Shown here one piece after another: positions 16,612 to 25,986 of a DNA stretch of 64,000 nt; position 1 is the first letter of the stretch, and every line of letters begins with the position of its first letter. This DNA is from Streptomyces lasiicapitis (GTDB lineage: Bacteria > Actinomycetota > Actinomycetes > Streptomycetales > Streptomycetaceae): contig NZ_BMNG01000006.1 of the NCBI RefSeq assembly GCF_014646335.1, positions 160,607 to 224,606 of the forward strand, in the 5' to 3' direction. The notes below the pieces were generated by a model, which saw only the letters and a list, made by a program, of their open reading frames with translations, did no database searches and was not told where the DNA came from. The position numbers were made by a program, and so were the translations under genes.

Positions 16612-17441
16612 GAGAGATCTCCATGCCTTTTCTGTACGGGTGTGGGGGCTGGGGGCAGGTCGGGGTGTGCGGGAGCGGCCACGACGCCGCGATAGGTGAC
16701 TGTGAGGTTGCCGAGCGCGTCAGGGCCCGTCTCCGCGTCCACCTCGAAGACCTCGGCGAGCAGCCGCGGCGTCAGGACGTCCTTCGGCGGGCCGTCGGCG
16801 ACGAGGCGGCCGCCGTGCATCAGGAGCAGCCGGTCGCAGTGGCGGGCGGCGAGGGACAGGTCGTGCAGGGCGACCAGGACGGTCTGGTCGGTGTCCGCGA
16901 GCAGGGCGAGGAGCTCCAACTGGTGCTTCACGTCGAGGTGGTTGGTCGGCTCGTCGAGCAGGATGGCGTACGGCTGCTGGGCGAGGGCGCGCGCGATGTG
17001 GGCGCGCTGGCGTTCGCCGCCGGAGAGCGCCTTCCAGGGGCGTTCGCGGAGTTCGGTGAGGCCGAGCCGGGCGAGGGCCGCGTCCACGACGGCCCGGTCG
17101 TCCGCGCCGAAGCCGCGCCACCGGTCGCCGAACGGGGTCCGGCCGAGCCCCACCACGTCGGCGACCCGCAGATCGCTCTCGGTTTCGGTGGCCTGCTCCA
17201 CGAACGCGACGTGCCGTGCCACGCGGCGCGTGCTCCACCGCCGGATCGGCTCCCTGTCGTACGCGACCGTGCCCGTCGTCGGCGCCCGCAGCCCCGCGAG
17301 GCAGCGAAGGAGCGAGGACTTGCCCGAGCCGTTGGGGCCGATCAGGCCCACGGTCTCGCCCGGCGCGACGTCCAGGTTCACGTCGGCGACGACACGCTTG
17401 CCCGCGACGGACCAGCCGAGGCCCTCGGCGGTGATCCTCAC
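16608..17441 (-). CDS. FecE/FepC-type metallophore ABC transporter ATPase
   Basis: 277 aa, GTG 17441 overlapping the permease stop by 4 nt. Walker A GPNGSGKSS, Q-loop FVEQATETES, signature ALSGGERQRAHIARAL, Walker B AILLDEPTNHLD and switch His in VLVALHDLSLAARH are all intact. Spacing and the DEPTNHLD form are those of ATPases that energise uptake of iron-siderophore, haem or cobalamin complexes. Works with the permease and binding protein encoded upstream. Confidence 0.92.
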   Translation of the reverse strand: MRITAEGLGWSVAGKRVVADVNLDVAPGETVGLIGPNGSGKSSLLRCLAGLRAPTTGTVAYDREPIRRWSTRRVARHVAFVEQATETESDLRVADVVGLGRTPFGDRWRGFGADDRAVVDAALARLGLTELRERPWKALSGGERQRAHIARALAQQPYAILLDEPTNHLDVKHQLELLALLADTDQTVLVALHDLSLAARHCDRLLLMHGGRLVADGPPKDVLTPRLLAEVFEVDAETGPDALGNLTVTYRGVVAAPAHPDLPPAPTPVQKRHGDLS

Positions 17442-18646
17442 AGCTCACCCCGCTTGCGCAGGACCAGCAGGAACAGCGGTACGCCGAGCAGCGCCGTGAA
17501 CACCCCGACCGGCACCTCCTGCGGCGCGAACGCGACCCGCGCGAGCGCGTCCGTCCACACCAGGAACACCGCGCCGGCCAGCGCCGACAGCGGCAGCAGC
17601 AGCCGGTGCAGCGGCCCGACCAGGAACCGCACCCCGTGCGGCACGATCAGGCCGACGAACCCGATGGCACCCACGGTCGCCACCGCCACCGCCGTCATCA
17701 GCGACGTCACCACAAGCAGCACCCAACGCGTCGTACGGACATCCACACCGAGCGACGACGCCGTGTCCGCGCCGAACGAGAACCCGTCCAGGGCAGCCGA
17801 GTTGAGCCAGAGCACGAGCAGTCCCGCCGCCGTCACCGCGGCCGTCACCGCCGTCGTGTCCCAGCGCGCGGGCGCCATCGAGCCGAGCAGCCACTGCGTG
17901 ATCGCCCGGATCGCCTCCGAGTCGCCGGACGCCATCAGGACGAGCGAGGTCAGCGCCGTGAAGAGCTGCGAGACGACCACGCCGGTGAGGACCACCCGGA
18001 CCGAGTCCAGGCCACCCTTCCTGAGCAGCACCATCAGCAGCCCGAACGACACCATCGCGCCCACGAACGCCCCGCCCGTCACCCCCAGCGATCCCGACCC
18101 GACCCCGAGCACGACCACCGTGACCGCGCCCGTCGACGCCCCCGACGAGATCCCGAGCAGATACGGATCGGCCAGCGCGTTCCGCGTGATCGCCTGAAGG
18201 GCCGCGCCGCACACCGCGAGCGAGGCACCCACAAGCGCCGCCATCAGCACGCGCGGCACCCGCAGCTCCCAGATCAGCGAGTCCACGAGCCGCGGCAACG
18301 GCTCGACGTCCAGGCCCAGATGGAAGCCGGCGGTGCGCGCCACGTCGGCGTACGAGACGTCGGTGGTGCCGATGCGTACGGAGGCGGCGACGGAGAGGAG
18401 GAGGGCGACGGCGCCCAGGAGGAAGAGTCCCGCCGAGGACGCGGGGGACAGCCGGGAGCGGCGCCCCTCACCCCGGGAGGCCGGGGCCGCGCCCGGTGCG
18501 GTGGCCGAGGCGTGGCCCCGGGCCGACGGGTGCAGGAGATCCACGACGCCGTGCGCGGCCCGCGACCCCGCCCCCGCCCCCGCCTTCACCGGAGCACCGG
18601 CCCCCGCTTGCACCGGAGCACCGACGGCGTCCGGGCTAGCGGACAT
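17438..18646 (-). CDS. FecCD-type metallophore ABC permease
   Basis: 402 aa, ATG 18646 inside the 3' end of the binding-protein gene (11-nt overlap ATGTCCGCTAG). The first 70 residues are Ala/Gly/Pro-rich and may be dispensable. The rest is a FecCD permease with about ten membrane helices, including the hallmark segments LRVPRVLMAALVGASLAVCGAALQAITRNALADPYLLGISSGAS and VGFVGLIVPH (here GAIGFVGLIVPHGVRFL). A single permease gene implies a homodimer, as in BtuC. Overlaps FecE by GTGA. Confidence 0.92.
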   Translation of the reverse strand: MSASPDAVGAPVQAGAGAPVKAGAGAGSRAAHGVVDLLHPSARGHASATAPGAAPASRGEGRRSRLSPASSAGLFLLGAVALLLSVAASVRIGTTDVSYADVARTAGFHLGLDVEPLPRLVDSLIWELRVPRVLMAALVGASLAVCGAALQAITRNALADPYLLGISSGASTGAVTVVVLGVGSGSLGVTGGAFVGAMVSFGLLMVLLRKGGLDSVRVVLTGVVVSQLFTALTSLVLMASGDSEAIRAITQWLLGSMAPARWDTTAVTAAVTAAGLLVLWLNSAALDGFSFGADTASSLGVDVRTTRWVLLVVTSLMTAVAVATVGAIGFVGLIVPHGVRFLVGPLHRLLLPLSALAGAVFLVWTDALARVAFAPQEVPVGVFTALLGVPLFLLVLRKRGEL

Positions 18647-19691
18647 ACCCGAGGTCCTTCATCCCCGCCGTGAGCCGGGGCAGCGCGCTGACCGTACGCA
18701 CCGAGGGATCCATCTCCGTGCCCGGAATCTCGATGAACCGCTTCTTCTCCACCGCCGAGAGCTTTGACATCACTGGGTTCGCGCGGATCGCCTTGAGCTT
18801 GTCGGCCGCGCTGTCGCCCGGCTTGCCGCGCTCGGAGAGGTCGCCGATCACGAGGAAGTCCGGGTCGCGCTCGGCGATCTGCTCCCAGGTGACGGTCGGC
18901 CAGTCCTCGTCGAGGTCGTCGAAGGCGTTCTTCGCGCCGACGGTGCGGCTCATCTCGCTGGGTATCGCGCTCTTGCCCGCGACGTACGGGGTGTCGCCGT
19001 AGACGGAGTACAGCCAGACGACGGTGGGCTCGCCCTTGACCCGGTCCGCGGTCTTCGCCGCCTCGGTGAGCGTCGCCCGCTGGTCCTCGACCAGCTTCGC
19101 GGCGCGCTTCTCGACGCCGAAGATCTTGCCGAGGTCCGTGTAGTCCTGGAAGAGCAGGTCGAAGGGCGACTTGGCCTTCTTGCCCGCCTTCTTGTCCGCG
19201 CCGGCGGTGTTCTGCTTCGGGCAGTCCACGGCGCTCACGAAGGTCGGCAGGTCGAGGTCGGCGAGTTCCTCGCGGGTGCCGACGCGGTCCTTGGTGAAGT
19301 AGTCGGTGAAGCCACCGAGGGCGAAGTCCGGTGTCGCGGCGCGCAGTTGCTCGCCGGTGAGGATCTTCGGGCTGAGCACGTCGACCTTGTCGTACGCCGC
19401 CTTGTACTCCGGCGCGATCTTCGTCTTCAGGTTGGACGTGCCGGCCATGCGGTCCTGGAGGCCGAGTTCGAGCAGGACCTCGGTGGAGGACTGGTCGAGG
19501 GCCACGGTGCGCTCGGGCGGGCCGTCGAAGCTCAGCTTTCTGCCGCAGCTCGTGACGTTCGTCCCGCTGCTGGACGCCTTGTCGTCCGACGCGGAGCCGC
19601 TGCCGCCGCCGTCGGACGACGAACAGCCGACCGCCGTCAGGGCGAGGACGAGGACCGCTGTGCCGAAGCGGGCGGGGTGACGGTGACGCAT
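18636..19691 (-). CDS. FecB-type metallophore-binding lipoprotein
   Basis: 351 aa from ATG 19691 (GGAGG 4 nt before). Signal peptide MRHRHPARFGTAVLVLALTA with a lipobox-like AVGC, then a Ser/Gly/Asp linker and a periplasmic-binding domain of the TroA/BtuF class (RTVALDQSSTEVLLELGLQDRMAGTS, PDFALGGFTDYF, VVWLYSVYGDTPYVAG, DPDFLVIGD). It would be tethered outside the membrane to capture a metal chelate. First gene of a tightly overlapping operon running to 13675 or 12556. A Zur-box-like palindrome sits 40 nt upstream of its start codon. Confidence 0.9.
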   Translation of the reverse strand: MRHRHPARFGTAVLVLALTAVGCSSSDGGGSGSASDDKASSSGTNVTSCGRKLSFDGPPERTVALDQSSTEVLLELGLQDRMAGTSNLKTKIAPEYKAAYDKVDVLSPKILTGEQLRAATPDFALGGFTDYFTKDRVGTREELADLDLPTFVSAVDCPKQNTAGADKKAGKKAKSPFDLLFQDYTDLGKIFGVEKRAAKLVEDQRATLTEAAKTADRVKGEPTVVWLYSVYGDTPYVAGKSAIPSEMSRTVGAKNAFDDLDEDWPTVTWEQIAERDPDFLVIGDLSERGKPGDSAADKLKAIRANPVMSKLSAVEKKRFIEIPGTEMDPSVRTVSALPRLTAGMKDLGYVR

Positions 19692-19730
19692 GGGACCTCC
19701 GGTCTCGGGTGGGACGCGATAAGGGTACTG

Positions 19731-19751
19731 TAATGGCAATCATTTTCATTA
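19731..19751. promoter_or_regulatory. Zur-box-like operator upstream of the metallophore operon
   Basis: 21-bp near-palindrome centred on 19741: left arm TAATGGCAAT (19731-19740), centre C, right arm ATTTTCATTA (19742-19751); 8 of 10 positions pair. It is very AT-rich in a 72% GC-like background and has the TGNNAAT-N-ATTNNCA form of actinobacterial zinc-uptake-regulator boxes. It does not look like the DmdR/IdeR iron box (TTAGGTTAGGCTAACCTAA). It lies where it would block transcription of the fecB-like gene; the divergent exporter starts 167 nt away. Confidence 0.7.
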
Positions 19752-19864
19752 GCGTGCCTCGGGGTGGGCTCCGCCGGACGGCGGGGGCTCGCCGGGTGCC
19801 GTCAACAGCCGGGAGTTGTAGGCCTGTTGGGGGTGGCGCCGGGGTCGCATAACGATTTCGAGAT

Positions 19865-19894
19865 CCGTACGGGGCCGGTTCCGGGCCCGTACGG
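19865..19894 (+). promoter_or_regulatory. Leader hairpin before the exporter gene
   Basis: CCGTACGGG (19865-19873) and CCCGTACGG (19886-19894) form a perfect 9-bp stem, extendable inside the loop. It ends a few bases before the ribosome site (GGAGAGGAG, about 19901-19909), so it could modulate translation or read-through. Confidence 0.45.
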
Positions 19895-19917
19895 GCTACT
19901 GGAGAGGAGTGCGGGCC

Positions 19918-21348
19918 GTGGCGACTACGCCGATACGGACGGGGGAGGCCGAGGGGGCCTCGGGCGCCCAGGGGGATCCACAGGGGCCGGAGGCCTCACG
20001 GGACGAGGGCGAGGGTGCCGCGGTCGCTGCCGAGGCGGATGCCGCCGAAGCCGGGGACGGGGCGGCCCGCGGGCGCGGCGTGCTGCGTGACGTCGCGTTT
20101 CTGCGGTTGTGGTCGGGGACCACCGCCTCCGGGCTCGCGACCTGGGCGTTGCCGTTCGTGCTCGGGCTCGCCGTGCTGGACCGCACGATCGGCGCGGCGA
20201 CGCTCGGACTGCTGCTCGCCGCCCGCACCGCGGGATTCCTCGTCGCCGTCGCCGTCGGCGGTGTCCTCGCCGACCGCTACTCGCGGCGGGGCGTCGTCCT
20301 CTGGGCGGGCCTCGCCGCCGCGGCCGCGACGCCCCTTCTCGCCGTCGGCCTCGGCCGCTCCCTCCCGCTGATGCTGGCCGCCGCCGTGGTCGCGGGCGCG
20401 GGTCAGGGTGCGTGCCGCCCCGCGTTCCAGGCGCTGACCGCCGAAGTCGTCGACGAGGGCCGGCGCCAGTCCGCGAACGCCGCGATGACCTTGTCCGTGC
20501 GGGCCACCACTCTCACCGGCCCCTCGCTCACCGCACTGCTCGCCGTGGTCCTCGACACCTGGGTGCTGCTGCTCGGCATCGGGGTGCTGTGGCTGGCGGC
20601 GGCGCTGGTGCCGGGGCCGGGCGTGCGGCGTCCGAGGGTTGCGGGTGTCGCCGACGACGCCGTTGCGGATGCCCCCGACCCGGGCGGCGCCGACGGGGAC
20701 GTACCCCGCCAACGCCCCTCCTTCTTCGGCGAGTTCGCCGAAGGGCTGCGGGAGGCGCGGCGGCACCCCTGGTTCCTCGCCGGGCTCGGCGCGCTGACCG
20801 TGGTCATCTCCACCGGCTACTCGGCCACCGGCGTCGCGCTGCCGATGGTCAGCCGGGACAAGTACGACACCGGGGTCGTCCTCGCCGCCGCCATGACCGC
20901 GTACACCCTCGGCGCGCTCGGCGGCGCCGTCGTCGTCGCGCGCTGGCGTCCGCGCGCGCAGGGCTGGGCCGCCCTCGCAGGCCTCGGCCTGTACGGCTTC
21001 GCGCCGCTCAGCCTGCTGCTTCCGGTGCACTGGGCGGTCGTCGTGGCCGCGTACGCCGTGGCCGGCATCGGCATCGAACTGTTCAACGTGCCCTGGTTCA
21101 CGGCCACTCAGCGCGAGGTCGAGCCCGACAAGCTGGCCCGCGTCTCGTCCCTCGACTTCATGCTGTCCTACGGCCTCGCCCCCCTCGGCCTCGCCCTGAT
21201 CGCCCCGGCCATCGAGCACTTCGGGGCCCGCCCGGTGCTCGCGGTGTGCGCGGTGCTGTGCTTCGCGGCGCCCGCGGCGGCGGCGCTGGTGCCGAGCGCG
21301 CGCGGGTTCGCGCGGCGACCGGACGTACGCGACGTACAGAACGACTGA
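19918..21348 (+). CDS. MFS exporter of the EntS (siderophore exporter) type
   Basis: 476 aa. GTG 19918 is preceded by GGAGAGGAG with an 8-nt spacer; GTG 19909 is in frame but inside that site. After a Gly/Glu-rich cytoplasmic N-terminus of about 50 residues come 12 predicted membrane helices, with the MFS motif A as GGVLADRYSRRGVVL and the RLWSGTTASGLATWALPF opening typical of EntS/MFS_3 proteins. A charged central loop is at about residues 235-280. Divergent from the FecB operon and followed after 16 nt by a dioxygenase gene, so export of the chelator made by this locus is the likely job. Drug efflux is the alternative. Confidence 0.85.
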   Translation: MATTPIRTGEAEGASGAQGDPQGPEASRDEGEGAAVAAEADAAEAGDGAARGRGVLRDVAFLRLWSGTTASGLATWALPFVLGLAVLDRTIGAATLGLLLAARTAGFLVAVAVGGVLADRYSRRGVVLWAGLAAAAATPLLAVGLGRSLPLMLAAAVVAGAGQGACRPAFQALTAEVVDEGRRQSANAAMTLSVRATTLTGPSLTALLAVVLDTWVLLLGIGVLWLAAALVPGPGVRRPRVAGVADDAVADAPDPGGADGDVPRQRPSFFGEFAEGLREARRHPWFLAGLGALTVVISTGYSATGVALPMVSRDKYDTGVVLAAAMTAYTLGALGGAVVVARWRPRAQGWAALAGLGLYGFAPLSLLLPVHWAVVVAAYAVAGIGIELFNVPWFTATQREVEPDKLARVSSLDFMLSYGLAPLGLALIAPAIEHFGARPVLAVCAVLCFAAPAAAALVPSARGFARRPDVRDVQND

Positions 21349-21364
21349 CTGTGAGATTCACGGA

Positions 21365-22141
21365 ATGAGTGATCAACTCCCGGGCGTCACGCCCGGATAC
21401 GGCATCGAGCCGCCCCGCGTCGCGGGTGAGGAACTCGGCAAGGCCCCCGCGCTGCTCGCCGAGTACGGCGCCGTCGTCCTGTCCGCGCATGCCGCCGGCG
21501 GCGACGCTCTCACCGTCGCCGCCGCGCGCGTGCTCGGCGCCCGGCTGCGGGAGCTGTACCCGCAGCGGCTGCGTACGTCGCGGGACGGCGGGCCCGTCCA
21601 CCTGCACGCCGACAGCTTCGACGTGCGGGTGGACGTCGGGGGCGTACCCACCCGGCGCCGCCACCCGGACGAGGACCACGTCTTCGTACAGTGCGTGCGC
21701 CCGGCACCCTCCGGCGGGCACTCCTTCGTGCTCGACGCGGGCCGCTTCGTGGACGGGCTCGCGACGGCCGACCCGGAGCTGCGGGCGTTCCTCACCGACT
21801 TCGACGTCGATCTGTACGGCGCGTGGGCGGGCCTGCGCGGGCTGCCCGCGACGCCGAGCGTGGGCCGGCACGTGGAGTGGACGCGCACCGGCCGCCGGGT
21901 CGTCCGCCGCACCGACGGCGCGGCGCCGCTGCACCGGGACCCGGACGCGGCGTACGTGACCGCCATGCTGGAACGCTTCACCGTGGCCGTGCATGGCCTC
22001 GAACCCGCCCTGCCGCGCTTCCGCCTCGACGCGGGCGACGTCCTCGTACTCGACAACTACCGGTGCTGGCACGGGCGGGACGGGCACGAGGGGGAGCGGA
22101 GCGTGCGGATTCTGACGGTGCGGAGTTCCGAGGCCCGCTGA
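21365..22141 (+). CDS. Fe(II)/2-oxoglutarate dioxygenase, TauD-like
   Basis: 258 aa, ATG 21365, 16 nt after the exporter stop. Metal ligands appear as His81-x-Asp83 in VHLHADSF and His236 in CWHGRD, with a candidate 2-oxoglutarate Arg in RSVRILTV. The fold region VFVQCVRPAPSGGHSFVLD and the core DVLVLDNYRCWHGRD are typical of TauD/TfdA-type hydroxylases, which also include amino-acid beta-hydroxylases. In this setting it could hydroxylate an amino-acid unit of the proposed chelator, giving an extra metal ligand. A strong terminator follows at 22165-22192. Confidence 0.8.
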   Translation: MSDQLPGVTPGYGIEPPRVAGEELGKAPALLAEYGAVVLSAHAAGGDALTVAAARVLGARLRELYPQRLRTSRDGGPVHLHADSFDVRVDVGGVPTRRRHPDEDHVFVQCVRPAPSGGHSFVLDAGRFVDGLATADPELRAFLTDFDVDLYGAWAGLRGLPATPSVGRHVEWTRTGRRVVRRTDGAAPLHRDPDAAYVTAMLERFTVAVHGLEPALPRFRLDAGDVLVLDNYRCWHGRDGHEGERSVRILTVRSSEAR

Positions 22142-22164
22142 GTGCTCCGCCGGGACGCCCCGGG

Positions 22165-22192
22165 CCCCGCTCCCCGGCCCCGGGGAGCGGGG
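22165..22192 (+). terminator. Terminator after the dioxygenase gene
   Basis: CCCCGCTCCCC (22165-22175) and GGGGAGCGGGG (22182-22192), perfect 11-bp GC stem with a 6-nt loop, then TTGGGG. Starts 24 nt after the stop codon. Confidence 0.85.
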
Positions 22193-22292
22193 TTGGGGCA
22201 TCGTCCAGGTCGCAGGGTGTGGGCTCGCATCTGCCATGTGTGTTCGCCTGAACTTTTACAGATGCCAGGCAAACGGGCTTATCGTGCTGCAC

Positions 22293-22697
22293 ATGCAGTC
22301 CTACACCATCGGCCAGGCCGCCCGGCTCCTCGGCGTCAGTCCCGACACCGCGCGGCGCTGGGCCGACGCCGGCCGCGTCGCCACGCACCGGGACGACGCC
22401 GGGCGCCGCCTCATCGAGGGGCGCGACCTGGCCGCGTTCTCCGTGGAACTCGCCCAGAACGGCGCGGGCGGCACCGGCGAGGACGAGGACTCGTACACGT
22501 CCGCGCGCAACGCCTTCCCCGGCATCGTCACCGCCGTGAAGCTCGGTGACGTGGCCGCTCAGGTCGAGATCCAGGCGGGCCCGCACCGCCTGGTCTCGCT
22601 GCTCACCCGTGAGGCGGTGGAGGAGCTCGGCCTGGAGGTCGGGATGGAGGCCACCGCCCGCGTGAAGTCCACCAGCGTGCACATCGACCGCGTCTGA
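22293..22697 (+). CDS. Molybdate-responsive HTH-Mop regulator
   Basis: 134 aa from ATG 22293. A MerR/excisionase-type helix-turn-helix (YTIGQAARLLGVSPDTARRWADAGRV) is followed by a molybdopterin-binding-protein (Mop/TOBE) domain (SARNAFPGIVTAVKLGDVAAQVEIQAG...LVSLLTREAVEELGLEVGM). This fused architecture senses molybdate or tungstate and acts on uptake genes. It is directly upstream of modA (31 nt), so autoregulated control of the operon is likely. No clear ribosome site precedes the ATG, and the AACTTTTACAG stretch at about 22251 may be the promoter, so a very short leader is possible. Confidence 0.88.
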   Translation: MQSYTIGQAARLLGVSPDTARRWADAGRVATHRDDAGRRLIEGRDLAAFSVELAQNGAGGTGEDEDSYTSARNAFPGIVTAVKLGDVAAQVEIQAGPHRLVSLLTREAVEELGLEVGMEATARVKSTSVHIDRV

Positions 22698-22728
22698 ACG
22701 CCCGAACGCCCCGCGAGGAGTACCGCTC

Positions 22729-23577
22729 ATGTCCCCCGTTCCGCCCGTTCGCCCTGCCCGCACCGCGCCTTCCCCGCGCACCCGGCGCCGCGCCGCCGCC
22801 GTCGTGGCCGCCGCCGCGCTCCTCCTTCCGCTCGCCGCCTGCGGCAACGACGACGGCGACAGCAAGAAGGACAAGGGCAGCGGCAGCGGCGCCAAGGCCG
22901 GTGCCGCGCCCAAGGCCGACCTGACCATCCTCGCGGCGGCCTCGCTCACCGACGTGTTCAAGACCGTCGAGACGACGTACGAGAAGAAGAACCCGGGCAC
23001 GAAGCTCACCTTCTCCTTCGCCGGGTCCCAGGAGCTCGCCGCGCAGGTCAAGCAGGGCTCGCCCGCCGACGCCCTGGTGACCGCCGACACCAAGACCATG
23101 GACGGCCTGAAGTCCGACACCGGCACGCCGAGCGTCATCGCCAAGAACCGGCTCGTCATCGCCACCCGCGACGGCAACCCCAAGAAGGTCAAGAGCCTCA
23201 AGGACCTCACCGGCAGCGACCTGAAGGTCGTGCTCGCCGCGCCCGAGGTGCCCGTCGGGCGCTACAGCCAGCAGGTCCTCGACGCGCAGAAGCTCAAGGT
23301 GAAGCCGGTCTCGCAGGAGACCAGCGTGCGCGGGGTGCTCAGCAAGGTCGAGCTCGGCGAGGCCGATGCGGGGATCGTCTACAAGACGGATGCGGCTGTC
23401 TCGCCCGACAAGGTTGACGCCGTCACCATCCCTGACTCGCAGAACGCTGTGGCTTCCTACCCGGCCGCTGCGCTCAAGCAGTCCGGGCACAAGGAGGCCG
23501 CGGAGGCGTTTGTGAAGTGGCTGGCCACGCCGGAGGCGCAGAAGATTCTGCGGGACGCGGGCTTCCAGAAGCCGTAG
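22729..23577 (+). CDS. modA: Molybdate-binding lipoprotein ModA
   Basis: 282 aa, ATG 22729 with GAGGAG upstream. Signal peptide with Arg-rich start and lipobox LAAC (residue about 36), then a Lys/Gly/Ser linker. The binding domain begins DLTILAAASLTDVFKTVE and includes FSFAGSQELAAQVKQGSPADALVTAD and DADAGIVYKTDA-like GEADAGIVYKTDAAV, the residues that coordinate molybdate. Class: A1 ABC binding protein. It delivers to the ModBC protein encoded downstream. Confidence 0.95.
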   Translation: MSPVPPVRPARTAPSPRTRRRAAAVVAAAALLLPLAACGNDDGDSKKDKGSGSGAKAGAAPKADLTILAAASLTDVFKTVETTYEKKNPGTKLTFSFAGSQELAAQVKQGSPADALVTADTKTMDGLKSDTGTPSVIAKNRLVIATRDGNPKKVKSLKDLTGSDLKVVLAAPEVPVGRYSQQVLDAQKLKVKPVSQETSVRGVLSKVELGEADAGIVYKTDAAVSPDKVDAVTIPDSQNAVASYPAAALKQSGHKEAAEAFVKWLATPEAQKILRDAGFQKP

Positions 23578-23589
23578 CCGGCCGGGCCC

Positions 23590-23690
23590 GGTTTTCTGTT
23601 TCGCCTGCGGCTCGGTGGGGGCTGGTCGCGCCCCGCGGCGGAGCCGCATGTCGATGCAGCCCCGCGCCCCTTCGGGGCACGGCCCGGCCC
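23590..23690. repeat. Streptomyces dispersed repeat inside the mod operon
   Basis: The segment GGCTGGTCGCGCCCCGCGG...GCGCCCCTTCGGGGC is of a kind I recognise as very common between streptomycete genes. Short hairpins are visible (CGGCGGAGCCG; GCCCCTTCGGGGC). It separates modA from modBC by 155 nt and could dampen read-through. Confidence 0.65.
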
Positions 23691-23732
23691 CGCAGTTGTG
23701 CCGCTGATCGCTTCGTACGTCAGGATCCATCG

Positions 23733-25718
<1,986 letters not shown>

Positions 25719-25800
25719 GCCCTGGCGGGGCTTTCCCCAATCCCGCCCCTTCCCGAAACCGGGGGCTGCCGCCCCCGGACCCCCGCCATCGGCCTGGACG

Positions 25801-25922
25801 GCCTCGTCCTCAAACGCCGGACGGGCTGAAAGAACCAACCCAGCCGCACCGGCAAGGTCTAGCCCGTCCGGCGTTTGAGGACGAGGCGCGGAGCGCCGAT
25901 TGGGGGAGAGGGGCGAAGCCCC
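25801..25922. repeat. Facing pair of the dispersed repeat (27-bp perfect inverted repeat)
   Basis: 25801-25827 and 25861-25887 are exact reverse complements over 27 bp with a 33-nt gap; the same 27-mer is at 777-803. The right copy continues with the hairpin GGCGC-GGA-GCGCC and the GGGGAGAGGGGCGAAGCCCC tail to 25922. It lies between the convergent modBC and sensor-kinase genes, so it can act as a bidirectional terminator. Confidence 0.85.
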
Positions 25923-25986
25923 AGACGCGGGGTGGCGGCGCGGGCTGACAGGAGCGGGGGTCTGGGGGCAGCGGCAGCGCCCCCAG

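Noticed and set aside
19731..19751. Iron (DmdR/IdeR) box reading of the palindrome
   Set aside because: Lacks the TTAGGTTAGG core; arms are TAATG...CATTA instead.
19692..19917. Cobalamin riboswitch upstream of the FecB-like gene
   Set aside because: No B12-box-like sequence; the region is explained by the palindrome and a simple hairpin on the other strand.
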